Shown: positions 44,505-53,764 of the stretch, piece by piece
How the letters are laid out: each line of letters begins with the position of its first letter
Numbering within the stretch: position 1 is the stretch's first letter
DNA from: JAZUCL01 sp045639125
Lineage (GTDB): Bacteria > Bacillota > Clostridia > Oscillospirales > QAMX01
NCBI GenBank assembly: GCA_045639125.1
Contig: JAZUCL010000012.1
Location: forward strand, 1 to 64,000
Direction of reading: 5' to 3'
DNA: 64,000 nt
Notes under the pieces: model-generated
What the model saw: the letters and a program-made list of their open reading frames with translations, nothing else
What the model was told of the DNA's origin: nothing
Databases searched by the model: none
Translations under genes and position numbers: made by a program

Positions 44505-46204
44505 TGATGATACACGCAAAGCGAATGATGATCGACAATATGCCCGTTGAAATTAACGGTGAAAAAAATCTCTTGGAACTTATCAATAAGACCGGTGTTA
44601 AACTTCCTACATTCTGCTATCATTCAGAACTTTCTGTATACGGTGCGTGCAGAATGTGTATGGTTGAAGATAACTGGGGTAGTATGCAGGCTGCCTGCTC
44701 AACACCTCCTAAAGAGGGTATGGTAATTTATACCAACACTCCTCGTCTTCGTAAATACCGCAAGAACATTCTTGAATTGCTTCTTGCAAACCATTGCAGA
44801 GACTGTACAACCTGTAAGTCTAACGAAGCATGTAAACTTCAGGACCTTGCTCGTCGTTTTGGTCTTACCGATGTACGTTTCCCCAATACTAAGACAAAAC
44901 CTGAACTTGATACATCTTCTCCTTCTATCACTATTGACCGCAGTAAATGTATCCTTTGCGGTGACTGCGTTCGTATGTGTAACGAAATCCAAAACGTAGG
45001 TGCAATCAACTTTGCACACCGTGGTAGCAAAATGCAAATTTCCACCGCATTTAATGTACCGTTGTCCCAGACAGCATGTGTTGGATGTGGTCAGTGTGCT
45101 GCTGTATGTCCCACCGGTGCCATCACCATTAAGCATGATAAGGACAGACTGTGGAGTTGCCTTGAGGACAAGGACACAAAGGTTGTTGTTCAAATCGCTC
45201 CTGCTGTTCGTGCAGGCGTAGCAAAGGCTCTCGGTGAGTCTGACAGTAATCTTGCCATGGGCAAAATTGTTGCTGCACTTCGTAAGATGGGCTTTGATGA
45301 AGTATTTGATACAACCACATCTGCTGACCTTACAGTTATCGAGGAAGCAGCAGAATTTGCAGATCGTCTTGCAAACGGCGGTACTCTGCCCCTGTTCACC
45401 TCTTGTTGTCCGGCATGGATTCGTTACGCTGAGTCAAAGCACCCTGAACTTCTTCCCAACATCTCTACTTGTAAGAGCCCAATGCAGATGTTCGGTGCAG
45501 TTTTGAAAGAGTATTATAAAACCTCTGACAAACGTATTGTAAGCGTTGCTGTTATGCCTTGTACTGCAAAGAAGGGTGAGGCTGCAAGAAGCGAATTTAT
45601 TCGTAACGGCAGTCCTGACGTTGATATTGTTATCACTACTCAAGAACTTGTTCGTATGATTGAGGAAAGCGGTATCATGTTCAAGGACATTCAGCCTGAG
45701 GCAGCATCTATGCCATTTGCAGGCACTTCCGGCTCCGGTCTTATCTTCGGTGTTACCGGTGGTGTTACGGAGGCTGTTCTTCGTCACATCAGCGATGACA
45801 AGTCCTTTGGTAATCTTCAGACAATCGCTATGTGCGGTGTTCGTGGTTTTGAGGGCCTTAAGGAATGTACTGTAATGCACAATGGTGTAGAAGTACGTAT
45901 CGCAGTTGTAAGTGGTCTTGCAAACGCAGAGGCATTGATTGAGGCAATTCAAAAGGGAGAACGTCAGTATGACTTCGTAGAAGTAATGGCTTGTCCCGGC
46001 GGTTGTGTTGCTGGTGCCGGTCAGCCATTTAGCAAACTCCATGAGCGTATTGCACGTGGTGATGCATTGTACTTAAACGACCGTTTGAGTCAGATAAAGA
46101 GCCCTGAAGAAAATCCTGTTATGAAGACATTGTACGATGGTCTTCTTAAAGGTAGAAACCATGAACTTCTTCACGTTCACTACGGAGAGAAAAATCATAA
46201 GTAA
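44504..46204 (+). CDS. [FeFe]-hydrogenase catalytic subunit (HydA/HndD type)
   Basis: 566 residues. Order of clusters: [2Fe-2S] Cys38, 49, 52, 65; His-ligated [4Fe-4S] His97, Cys101, 104, 110; two [4Fe-4S] at Cys149-159 and Cys192-202; then the H-cluster with TSCCPAW (299-305), MPCTAKKGE (351-359) and the L3 motif MACPGGC (496-502, Cys497 and Cys501). All ligands are intact, so it should make or oxidise H2. AAAGGAGG precedes two consecutive ATG codons (44504 and 44507); the second has the better spacing. The first overlaps the stop of the NuoF-like gene (TAATG). Maturases HydEFG are not in the window. Confidence 0.97.
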   Translation: MMIHAKRMMIDNMPVEINGEKNLLELINKTGVKLPTFCYHSELSVYGACRMCMVEDNWGSMQAACSTPPKEGMVIYTNTPRLRKYRKNILELLLANHCRDCTTCKSNEACKLQDLARRFGLTDVRFPNTKTKPELDTSSPSITIDRSKCILCGDCVRMCNEIQNVGAINFAHRGSKMQISTAFNVPLSQTACVGCGQCAAVCPTGAITIKHDKDRLWSCLEDKDTKVVVQIAPAVRAGVAKALGESDSNLAMGKIVAALRKMGFDEVFDTTTSADLTVIEEAAEFADRLANGGTLPLFTSCCPAWIRYAESKHPELLPNISTCKSPMQMFGAVLKEYYKTSDKRIVSVAVMPCTAKKGEAARSEFIRNGSPDVDIVITTQELVRMIEESGIMFKDIQPEAASMPFAGTSGSGLIFGVTGGVTEAVLRHISDDKSFGNLQTIAMCGVRGFEGLKECTVMHNGVEVRIAVVSGLANAEALIEAIQKGERQYDFVEVMACPGGCVAGAGQPFSKLHERIARGDALYLNDRLSQIKSPEENPVMKTLYDGLLKGRNHELLHVHYGEKNHK

Positions 46205-46211
46205 ATACTTT

Positions 46212-46245
46212 ATGCGGCAGATGAAATTCATCTGCCGCATTTTTT
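46212..46245. terminator. bidirectional terminator between hydrogenase and feoB
   Basis: ATGCGGCAGATGAA (46212-46225) and TTCATCTGCCGCAT (46227-46240) form a long perfect stem, with T runs in both directions; it ends both convergent operons. Confidence 0.93.
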
Positions 46246-46246
46246 G

Positions 46247-48373
46247 TCAAAATATCTTTCCAACAGCCGCCACGACACTACACAGTACCAAACCAATAGC
46301 CGTCGGCAAAATTGTCGCAACTACCGTCCAAAAAATACTGCCGGTTTCACGTCTTATGGTAAGTACCGTCGTTGAACAAGGCCAATGAAATAGTGAAAAT
46401 AGCATGACACAGAGTGCAGTTATGTTATTCCAGCCATTTTCCAAAAACAGTTGGTACATTTGCGTTGCTCCAACAGTGTTTTCAAGACTCACTCCTGCTG
46501 TATATGCCATTACGATAAGAGGAAGCACAATTTCATTTGCAGGAAATCCAAGTATAAACCCAATTAAAATTGCTCCGTCCATACCTATCATTCGTGCAAA
46601 ACCATCTAAAGCACTTGTTGCATAGTTAAGTAGACTTACACCGTCAATAGAACAGTTGGCAATCACCCATATAACCACACCTGCAGGAGTGGCAACTGCT
46701 ACCGCACGACCAAGTACATATATCGTTCTGTCAAGCAATGAGCGTATAAGAACCTTTGCAATTTGCGGCTTACGATACGGCGGAAGTTCAAGGACAAACG
46801 ATGTAGCCATACCTTTTAACAGTGTCACAGACAGGATTTTTGTCACCAAAAATGTAACTGCTACGCTTAGAACAATCAATCCTGTCAACATAACTGCCGA
46901 CAGTATTGTAGGCATATTCCCGGTTCCATGGACAAAAAACATGGAAATAATCGTCAATAGCATTGGAAATCGTCCGTTACACGGCATAAAACTGTTTGTA
47001 AGTATTGCAAGAAGCCGTTCTCTCGGTGAGTCAATAATCCGACACCCTACAACTCCGGCCGCATTACACCCAAGTCCCATACACATAGTAAGTGCCTGTT
47101 TGCCACAAGCCTGACAACATTGAAACGGTCGGTCAAGATTAAATGCAATTCTCGGCAGGTACCCTACGTCCTCTAAAAGTGTAAAAAACGGAAAAAATAT
47201 TGCCATTGGCGGAAGCATTACAGATACAACCCACGCAAGAGTTCGATACGCACCGTCTACTAAAAGTCCGACAAGCCACGTAGGTAGATTTATCCATACT
47301 AAAGCGTTGCGAAATACGTCCTCTCCCCAAAACAGCCACCTTGATAACACATCAGACAACAAATTAGTACCTGAAATTGTCAGCCAAAAGACAACCGCAA
47401 GAAGAATAAGCATAACAGGATATGCCGTATACCGTCCCGTCAATATTTTGTCGATGCGGCGATCTCTTGCGTCTGCATTTTTTGTGCGACACACTATGAC
47501 ACCATCACACAACTCCCTTGCCTTAGACAAAACCGAAGTTGCAACCTCGTCTGTGAATTTATCCCCAGAAATTTCCAAATCATGTAAAATTCCACTTGCC
47601 TCAGACAACGCACTGTCTACTTCCTTTGACAGATATTTGTCGTCAGGCAATTCATACTGTGACGGTGACATTTTACTTTCAAGAAGACGTATACTTCTCC
47701 ATCGTCGGTAATGTGAGTCAGGGATTATATTCAAAAGTGCCGTATCCACTACATCTATTGCCGTTTCGATTTTTTGTGGATATGTCAAACGAAGCCCGAC
47801 ATTCTGTTTCTCATCTATTACATTATCAAGTGCAGACATGAGTAAATTAAGACTATTTTTATTTCGTGCCTCAATACCCACAACCACCGTTCCAAGTCGT
47901 TTCGACAGTAGTGAAAGATTCAAATCAATCTTCTTTCGTCTTGCCTCGTCCATCAAATTTACGCAAACAACCACATTTTTTGTAGCCTCAATAGTTTGAA
48001 GAACAAGATTTATGTTTCGTTCAAGACACGTTGCATCACATACAACAACAACGGCGTCAATATCATTTTCCAAGATAAAATCTCGTGCCGTTGCCTCCTC
48101 CGGTGAATTTGGAACGAGGGAGTATGTACCGGGCAAATCCACAATGACATACGATGCCTTGTCGGTACTATGGTAACCGCAAGCGGTCACAACGGTTTTC
48201 CCAGCCCAGTTGCCGGTATGCTGTTTAAGCCCTGTTAAGCCGTTAAATACTGTGCTTTTTCCAACATTTGGATTGCCGAGTAATGCGACCACCTTATCAT
48301 TGGGTGTACGTTTTATTGTATCAAATGATGTACCTGACGCACCTTTACCCGTTGCACTTCCAGTCAGTCCCAC
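46247..48373 (-). CDS. feoB: ferrous iron transporter FeoB
   Basis: 708-residue membrane protein that imports Fe(II). The cytoplasmic G domain has GNPNVGKST (33-41), DLPGTYSL and NLMDEA; a helical GDI-like spacer follows, then about eight to ten membrane helices from residue 315 with two gate-like repeats (GYLPRIAFNLDR and later). Starts with GTG at 48373, nine bases after GGAGG. FeoA is encoded just upstream. Iron import fits the many Fe-S enzymes in the window. Confidence 0.96.
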   Translation of the reverse strand: MGLTGSATGKGASGTSFDTIKRTPNDKVVALLGNPNVGKSTVFNGLTGLKQHTGNWAGKTVVTACGYHSTDKASYVIVDLPGTYSLVPNSPEEATARDFILENDIDAVVVVCDATCLERNINLVLQTIEATKNVVVCVNLMDEARRKKIDLNLSLLSKRLGTVVVGIEARNKNSLNLLMSALDNVIDEKQNVGLRLTYPQKIETAIDVVDTALLNIIPDSHYRRWRSIRLLESKMSPSQYELPDDKYLSKEVDSALSEASGILHDLEISGDKFTDEVATSVLSKARELCDGVIVCRTKNADARDRRIDKILTGRYTAYPVMLILLAVVFWLTISGTNLLSDVLSRWLFWGEDVFRNALVWINLPTWLVGLLVDGAYRTLAWVVSVMLPPMAIFFPFFTLLEDVGYLPRIAFNLDRPFQCCQACGKQALTMCMGLGCNAAGVVGCRIIDSPRERLLAILTNSFMPCNGRFPMLLTIISMFFVHGTGNMPTILSAVMLTGLIVLSVAVTFLVTKILSVTLLKGMATSFVLELPPYRKPQIAKVLIRSLLDRTIYVLGRAVAVATPAGVVIWVIANCSIDGVSLLNYATSALDGFARMIGMDGAILIGFILGFPANEIVLPLIVMAYTAGVSLENTVGATQMYQLFLENGWNNITALCVMLFSLFHWPCSTTVLTIRRETGSIFWTVVATILPTAIGLVLCSVVAAVGKIF

Positions 48374-48387
48374 GGCAAATCACCTCC

Positions 48388-48624
48388 CTATATTCGCCGT
48401 ACATATATCTTTGCTCCGTCACGGCGTCTTATTGCGTGTACTGCTCCGCAAATTAAAAATGCGTTTGGGTCTCCACATGGACTTCGTCCAATACACGACA
48501 CAATTGCACCATCTGTCATACCTATATCAAGAAGTCGTCTGCGTAATGGGCCGCAGATACATAAGGCAGTAACCACTGCCTGCTCCCCGGGTGCTATCTC
48601 GTTTAAGCATACGTACCCTTCCAT
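48388..48624 (-). CDS. feoA: ferrous iron transport protein FeoA
   Basis: 78 residues from the ATG at 48624, six bases after AGAGGTG (the in-frame GTG at 48633 overlaps that site). SH3-like cytoplasmic partner of FeoB with LNEIAPGEQAVV, GPLRRRLLDIGMTDGA and the C-terminal AIRRRDGAKIYVRRI. Followed after 14 bases by feoB. No Fur box was recognised upstream. Confidence 0.92.
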   Translation of the reverse strand: MEGYVCLNEIAPGEQAVVTALCICGPLRRRLLDIGMTDGAIVSCIGRSPCGDPNAFLICGAVHAIRRRDGAKIYVRRI

Positions 48625-48710
48625 TATTAACACCTCTTATTTGTCATAACTCCGCTATCATTCTATTCAAATTCCTTTCGCTACGTTACTGTTGAAAATT
48701 GTATAAAGAA

Positions 48711-48740
48711 ATGGCAGTACATTATCTGTACTGCCATTTT
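48711..48740 (-). terminator. terminator of trxA
   Basis: A perfect 11-bp stem ATGGCAGTACA (48711-48721) / TGTACTGCCAT (48727-48737), adjacent to the trxA stop on the minus strand; T-rich tail is imperfect (TTTCTTTATAC). Confidence 0.8.
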
Positions 48741-48743
48741 GAT

Positions 48744-49055
48744 TTATTCTGCAAGCATTGCAACAATTGCATCAAAAGGTTTTACACCTACAGACGTATT
48801 AACCGGTGAACCATTTTTGAATACAACAAGTGTTGGAATACTCATAACGCCAAACTCACCTGCCAGTTCAGGCTGCTCGTCCACATTGACTTTACACACC
48901 TTATACTCATCACTGGCATCTGCAACTCTGTCAATAACAGGTGCAAGCATTTTACACGGGCCGCACCAACTTGCCCAGAAATCAACAAGTACAGGTTTTG
49001 TACTGTCAAGAACTTCTGTTTTGAAATTGTCTTTTGTAATTGTAATTACACTCAT
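48744..49055 (-). CDS. trxA: thioredoxin
   Basis: 103-residue disulfide reductase. Active site WASWCGPCK with Cys31 and Cys34, the buried Asp25 and the cis-Pro loop MSIPTLVVFK are all normal. AAAGGAG lies before the ATG. It stands alone between its terminator and the divergent GGDEF/EAL-like gene; thioredoxin reductase is not in the window. A hairpin CACCAC/GTGGTG (about 49082-49099) lies in its leader. Confidence 0.97.
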   Translation of the reverse strand: MSVITITKDNFKTEVLDSTKPVLVDFWASWCGPCKMLAPVIDRVADASDEYKVCKVNVDEQPELAGEFGVMSIPTLVVFKNGSPVNTSVGVKPFDAIVAMLAE

Positions 49056-49210
49056 AATTTAACACTCCTTTGTATGCTTATCACCACTATGTTGTGGTGT
49101 CATGTTTTTATTATACACGATTTTTCAAATAATTTCTGTGACCTGCTCACATAATTTTACGCAACATAACGTGCAACTTGCAATTTATTTAGAAATTTTT
49201 TCAATTTGTG

Positions 49211-49239
49211 TTGCGTATTTAGTTGCGATATGATATAAT
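49211..49239 (+). promoter_or_regulatory. promoter of the GGDEF/EAL-like gene
   Basis: TTGCGT (49211-49216) and TATAAT (49234-49239) with a 17-base spacer and an extended TGA before the -10. Confidence 0.8.
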
Positions 49240-49275
49240 TATGTTGCAAAACGAATTGTTGGAGGCTGCGTGGTT

Positions 49276-51750
49276 ATGAAAAAGAAAATTTTAGTCGTTG
49301 ACTCTATCTTTACAGATAGACGTTTAACTACAATGATTTTTGAAGATTTGTATGATGTGCTTGAAGCAGAGAATAAAGACGAGGCAATGACTCATCTTTA
49401 TCGGTGGGAGCAGGAAATTGTGCTTATTTTTCTCGATATGGCTATACCGGAAATGAATAGATTTGCCCTGTTGCGAAAAATTCGGCAAGATGTACGCTTT
49501 GGCAGTATTCCTATAATCGTTACTTCACGAAATATCTGCGAGTCTGACAGCGTATCCGCTTTTCGCTACGGTGCATCTGATTGTTTGAAAAAGCCGTTCC
49601 CCGCAGCCTTTGTTAAATATAAAGTTGCTACTCTGCTTCATTCTTTAGATGCACTATACGCTAAATGTGAGTCAAGGGATTTTCTTACAGGTATGTATAA
49701 TCGTGATGCGTTTTTTACTAAATCGGAGTTGCGAATACGCACATCGTCAAAACTCCCCCATTGGATAGTCTGTTGCAAGGTGATGAACTTAGATAAACTG
49801 AAAAAGCGGTGTAGTCAAGAAAGAATTGATGGGTTACTTCGCTTTATTGCAACAACTTTGTATGAAACTGTGTGTTCAGGACATGGAGATTGTGGCAGAA
49901 TTGAGCAGGAAGTTTTTGCCCTTTGTATATCAAAGGACATCGAGCAGATACGCCTTCAACTTCGCCTCGTTTTGCAAAAAGTTCTTGCATATCCGTTTCA
50001 CACCGACATAAATATACGCTTTTGTGCAACAAAAGATACTTTAGTAACAGTTGAGGATATGTGTGAAAATGCCATTGAGGCTATCGACTCTGACAGTAGT
50101 GACGATATTTGTGTTGTCTATGACGAATATATGAGAAAATGTCAAGAAAAAGAACTTGCGACAATGTTGCGTATCGGACTTGACAGCGACCAATTCTCTC
50201 TGAACTTTTCACCATTTTACCATGTTGACGACAGTCAAATGACGGCAGTTTTAGCGGAATTTGTATGGACAAATATGCAAGGTGAGAAAATTTCCTATAG
50301 TCAGTACAGAGAAGTTGCCGAAACTTATGGGCTGGCAGCGGCTATTGACAACATATTTTACGATAAACTATTTTCTTTTGTAAAAGATAATCCAAACGGA
50401 ACAACGCCCACAGTTTACGTCCCTTTATCTACAGCAAGTCTTAAAAATGTTGCATTCCCAAATTTTCTTACAGATTTGCTTGTTAAATACTGTCTATCTA
50501 CTAATCAGTTTGTTCTTATCGTATCTCCAAAAGATTTCCTTAAATTTTTCACCATTGCAAAAAGTGGAGTTGATAGACTTCGTGACGTTGGTTTTCGTAT
50601 TGCTTTAGGTGGTTTTGGTGATGCAGACTATCAAAGAGAGTTGTTTATGTCATCACAGTTTCATTCTATAATTCTCTCATTCGACCTTTTGAGGAATGTC
50701 ACTTCATTTGAAAATCGTGCCATATATCTCAATACAGCAATCTGCCTTTCAAAAATTAAGCAGTTACCGCTACTTGCCACAAACGTCATATCACATGAAG
50801 AATGTTCCTTTGGAAAAAGCATTGGATGTTCCATATTAACAGGTGATATTTATACATCTGCCTTGTCTGCTGATGAGTTTGTTGAAACTCTCAAACGTGT
50901 AAGCAACAGGCAATCCGTATTTGATTTAAGTGGACAATCTCGTATACCGCAGCAGTATTTATGGGATACTCAGTCACCATTTAACAACTGGTTTGACAGC
51001 ATTGGCACATCTGTACTTGTCGTTGAGAAAGTAGGTTCTATCCTTTCACTACTTCGTGCCAACAATCAATTCTTTAATTCATTTGACGTAAGTCGTTATG
51101 CATTTTCTACTTGCGACAAGCCATTTTTGTCGTTTGTGCTCCCTGAGTTTCGCCATAAATTGATAAGTGCCTGCAACGAGTCAATGCAATTTCATCGACA
51201 GACTCAAACGACAGTTTTGCTTCGCTGTCTTGACACTACTAAAAAGAATATTTACAACGTATCAGTTAGAATCAACTGCGTATTTTATAGTAAATTTAGC
51301 ACTACTTTTCTCTTTACCCTTACAAAACAGCCTGCGTGCAACAACTGTGAAATGCTTTTTAGACAAAGGCTGCTTTTAGATGCTGTATGTGACACTGACA
51401 CGAGAGGTATTCTTCTATTCACATTTAATGAAAAGCCTTGCTGTATATATGTAAATCAATCGGTATGTGGTTTTTTAGGTCTATCCGGTGAACCTATTGA
51501 GTACGTTGACCACGAATTTCATACACTATTTCGCAGATATTTTAATTTCACCGCCTTAGACAATGGCTTAGACAAAATACGAAACGGCAGTAAATCTGTA
51601 ACAGTTAAAACGGACGATAAGAAAAACGGAGTTCGCTATTCTATGGAGATGCACACCATAACTCTTTCGTCAGGTGAGAAGTTATTACGCTGTGAAATAT
51701 GGGCAGAGGAAACAGTGTCGGAATATACATTATTATCCCTTTGCCAGTAG
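49276..51750 (+). CDS. receiver protein with degenerate GGDEF and EAL domains
   Basis: 824 residues from the ATG at 49276 (GTG at 49270 is possible; GGAGG is at 49261). Domains by eye: response-regulator receiver (1-120, phospho-acceptor Asp54 in LIFLDMA, Lys105-Lys106-Pro), GGDEF-like (about 133-240) where GGDEF reads EQEVF (210-214), EAL-like (about 290-550) where EAL reads EFV (327-329) and DDFG reads GGFG (444-447), and a C-terminal PAS-like region (about 590-800). Neither cyclic-di-GMP synthesis nor breakdown is expected. It could bind the nucleotide or act as a scaffold. It is a single-gene unit with no sensor kinase nearby. Confidence 0.82.
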   Translation: MKKKILVVDSIFTDRRLTTMIFEDLYDVLEAENKDEAMTHLYRWEQEIVLIFLDMAIPEMNRFALLRKIRQDVRFGSIPIIVTSRNICESDSVSAFRYGASDCLKKPFPAAFVKYKVATLLHSLDALYAKCESRDFLTGMYNRDAFFTKSELRIRTSSKLPHWIVCCKVMNLDKLKKRCSQERIDGLLRFIATTLYETVCSGHGDCGRIEQEVFALCISKDIEQIRLQLRLVLQKVLAYPFHTDINIRFCATKDTLVTVEDMCENAIEAIDSDSSDDICVVYDEYMRKCQEKELATMLRIGLDSDQFSLNFSPFYHVDDSQMTAVLAEFVWTNMQGEKISYSQYREVAETYGLAAAIDNIFYDKLFSFVKDNPNGTTPTVYVPLSTASLKNVAFPNFLTDLLVKYCLSTNQFVLIVSPKDFLKFFTIAKSGVDRLRDVGFRIALGGFGDADYQRELFMSSQFHSIILSFDLLRNVTSFENRAIYLNTAICLSKIKQLPLLATNVISHEECSFGKSIGCSILTGDIYTSALSADEFVETLKRVSNRQSVFDLSGQSRIPQQYLWDTQSPFNNWFDSIGTSVLVVEKVGSILSLLRANNQFFNSFDVSRYAFSTCDKPFLSFVLPEFRHKLISACNESMQFHRQTQTTVLLRCLDTTKKNIYNVSVRINCVFYSKFSTTFLFTLTKQPACNNCEMLFRQRLLLDAVCDTDTRGILLFTFNEKPCCIYVNQSVCGFLGLSGEPIEYVDHEFHTLFRRYFNFTALDNGLDKIRNGSKSVTVKTDDKKNGVRYSMEMHTITLSSGEKLLRCEIWAEETVSEYTLLSLCQ

Positions 51751-51788
51751 TTTTTCATGTTTTAGTATAACTTACTTGAGGAAAATTA

Positions 51789-51826
51789 TTGACTTAGGGC
51801 ATAATTTATACTATGATATAAATTAT
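51789..51826 (+). promoter_or_regulatory. nadE promoter with a perfect inverted repeat over the -10
   Basis: TTGACT (51789-51794) and TATGAT (51812-51817), 17-base spacer. ATAATTTATA (51801-51810) and TATAAATTAT (51817-51826) are a perfect 10-bp inverted repeat with a six-base centre lying on the -10 element, a good operator candidate. Confidence 0.75.
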
Positions 51827-51850
51827 ACTAAATAAATGAGGAATTGCTAT

Positions 51851-53746
51851 ATGAAAGACGGTTTTATCAAAGTTGCGGTCTGTACTTGTGATGTTCGTGT
51901 TGCCGATTGTATATACAATGCCGACAGTATTATTGATGCGTTAACATCTGCAGATAAAGTAGGTGCGAAAATTTTTGTAACACCTGAGTTGTCAGTAACA
52001 GGTGCAACTTGCGGTGATTTGTTCCGTCAACCAACATTGATACAAGGGGCAGTAAACGCCATTTCACGTATTGTAAAGGCGAGTGTCGGTAAAAAACTCC
52101 TTGTCTTTGTAGGTATGCCATTGTCAGTACAAGGAAAAGTCTATAACTCTGCCGTATGCATATATAACGGAAACATTCTCGGTGCCATACCAAAAAGTAT
52201 TGACTTAGACAGACAATTTTCTGTTCCGTCTAAAGATGATGTTACGGAAATATCCCTTTGCTCTCAAACGGTACCTTTTGGAACACGTATAATTTATACT
52301 TGTGATGGACTTGGTGAATTGTCTGTTTCCTCACTAATCGGTGATGAGTTATATGCTGTAAAGTCTTTGTCTGACGACCACGTTACTTTAGGTGCGACTA
52401 TTCTTGTCCATCTTACAGCAGAGGCAATGCTTGCCTCTCGTAAAAACTTCCGCCGTGACGCTATATGTGCACAAAGCCGTCGTCTTGTATGTTCTATTAT
52501 AAGTGCGAATGCAGGCGTAGGTGAATCTACCACAGATTTTGTCTGTGGTGGTGAAAGCATTATTGCTGAAAACGGCAATATTTTAACTCATACAAATACA
52601 TTTGAAAACGCTTTGGCAATAAGCGAAATTGACGTATCTCACATTTTGTCAATGCGTTCTAAAAATATATCTTTCCCAACACAATCAACAGACAAATACA
52701 GAATAATACCTTTCAAAATGGGTGAAGTAAAAACGAAACTTACACGGCATTTTGAACGTCTGCCCTTTGTGCCTGACTGTTTAGATGATAGAAAAGATCG
52801 TTTTGATACTGTTTTGTCAATTCAGGCACAAGGACTTAAAAAACGTATGGAGTGTGCTTATGCAAAGACGGCTGTAATCGGTATTTCAGGCGGTCTTGAT
52901 TCATGCCTTGCCCTTTTAGTTGCTGTACGTGCCATTGACCTTTTATGCCGACCACGTACTGACGTTGTAGCAGTTACAATGCCTTGCTTTGGTACAACAA
53001 AACGAACACGTGGCAATGCGGAAATGTTGTGCGAACTTTTAGGTGTCACACTTCGTACAGTAGATATTAAACATGCAGTTGAACTTCACTTTGCAGATAT
53101 TGGCCATGATGAGTCTATGCGAAATGTCGTATATGAGAATGCACAGGCACGTGAACGTACACAAATTCTCATGGATATTGCAAATCAGGTAAGCGGTCTT
53201 GTAGTCGGAACAGGTGATCTTTCTGAACTTGCTCTTGGTTGGGCAACGTATAACGGAGATCAAATGTCAATGTACGGTGTCAACGCCTCTGTTCCTAAGA
53301 CTTTGGTACGAGCGTTGGTTCATCATATCGCAGACACGTCAACTGATTCCGCCCTTTCCGGCGTACTCATAGATATTGTAAACACACCCGTCAGCCCTGA
53401 ACTTCTTCCTGCCGACAACGAGCGTATAACACAAGAGACGGAAAATCTTGTAGGACCTTATGAACTCCACGATTTCTTCTTGTATCATTTGCTCTACAAC
53501 GGCTTTACACCTAAAAAAGTGCTTAGACTGGCAGAGTATGTATTCCAAAACGAGTACGATACCGAAACTCTGCGATACTGGCTCAAAACCTTTATTAAAC
53601 GGTTCTTTTCACAGCAGTTCAAGCGTTCTTGTCTGCCGGACGGACCGCAGACAGATGTCATTTCTCTCTCTCCTCGTGGTGCGTGGCGTATGCCCTCTGA
53701 CGCACAAAGCACCCTTTGGCTTTCAGATTTAGACTCCGATATTTAA
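51851..53746 (+). CDS. nadE: NAD(+) synthase with an inactive-looking glutaminase domain
   Basis: 631 residues from the ATG at 51851, seven bases after GAGGAA. Final step of NAD synthesis. The C-terminal ATP-dependent synthetase domain is intact: SGGLDS (346-351), DLSELALGWATYNGD and VNASVPKTLVR. The N-terminal nitrilase-type domain normally frees ammonia from glutamine with Glu, Lys and Cys. Glu46 (TPELSVTG) and Lys115 (AIPKSIDL) remain, but the EICEDLW motif reads LIGDELY, so the nucleophile is Gly164. The loop after Lys115 is also unlike the usual LPNYREF. The enzyme is therefore predicted to use free ammonia. Family assignment is certain; loss of activity is inferred. Confidence 0.93.
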   Translation: MKDGFIKVAVCTCDVRVADCIYNADSIIDALTSADKVGAKIFVTPELSVTGATCGDLFRQPTLIQGAVNAISRIVKASVGKKLLVFVGMPLSVQGKVYNSAVCIYNGNILGAIPKSIDLDRQFSVPSKDDVTEISLCSQTVPFGTRIIYTCDGLGELSVSSLIGDELYAVKSLSDDHVTLGATILVHLTAEAMLASRKNFRRDAICAQSRRLVCSIISANAGVGESTTDFVCGGESIIAENGNILTHTNTFENALAISEIDVSHILSMRSKNISFPTQSTDKYRIIPFKMGEVKTKLTRHFERLPFVPDCLDDRKDRFDTVLSIQAQGLKKRMECAYAKTAVIGISGGLDSCLALLVAVRAIDLLCRPRTDVVAVTMPCFGTTKRTRGNAEMLCELLGVTLRTVDIKHAVELHFADIGHDESMRNVVYENAQARERTQILMDIANQVSGLVVGTGDLSELALGWATYNGDQMSMYGVNASVPKTLVRALVHHIADTSTDSALSGVLIDIVNTPVSPELLPADNERITQETENLVGPYELHDFFLYHLLYNGFTPKKVLRLAEYVFQNEYDTETLRYWLKTFIKRFFSQQFKRSCLPDGPQTDVISLSPRGAWRMPSDAQSTLWLSDLDSDI

Positions 53747-53764
53747 TAAAAGGAATATACACAG

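Noticed and set aside
45434..46042. 202-codon minus-strand frame inside the hydrogenase gene
   Set aside because: Same reason: opposite strand of a conserved, strongly biased gene.
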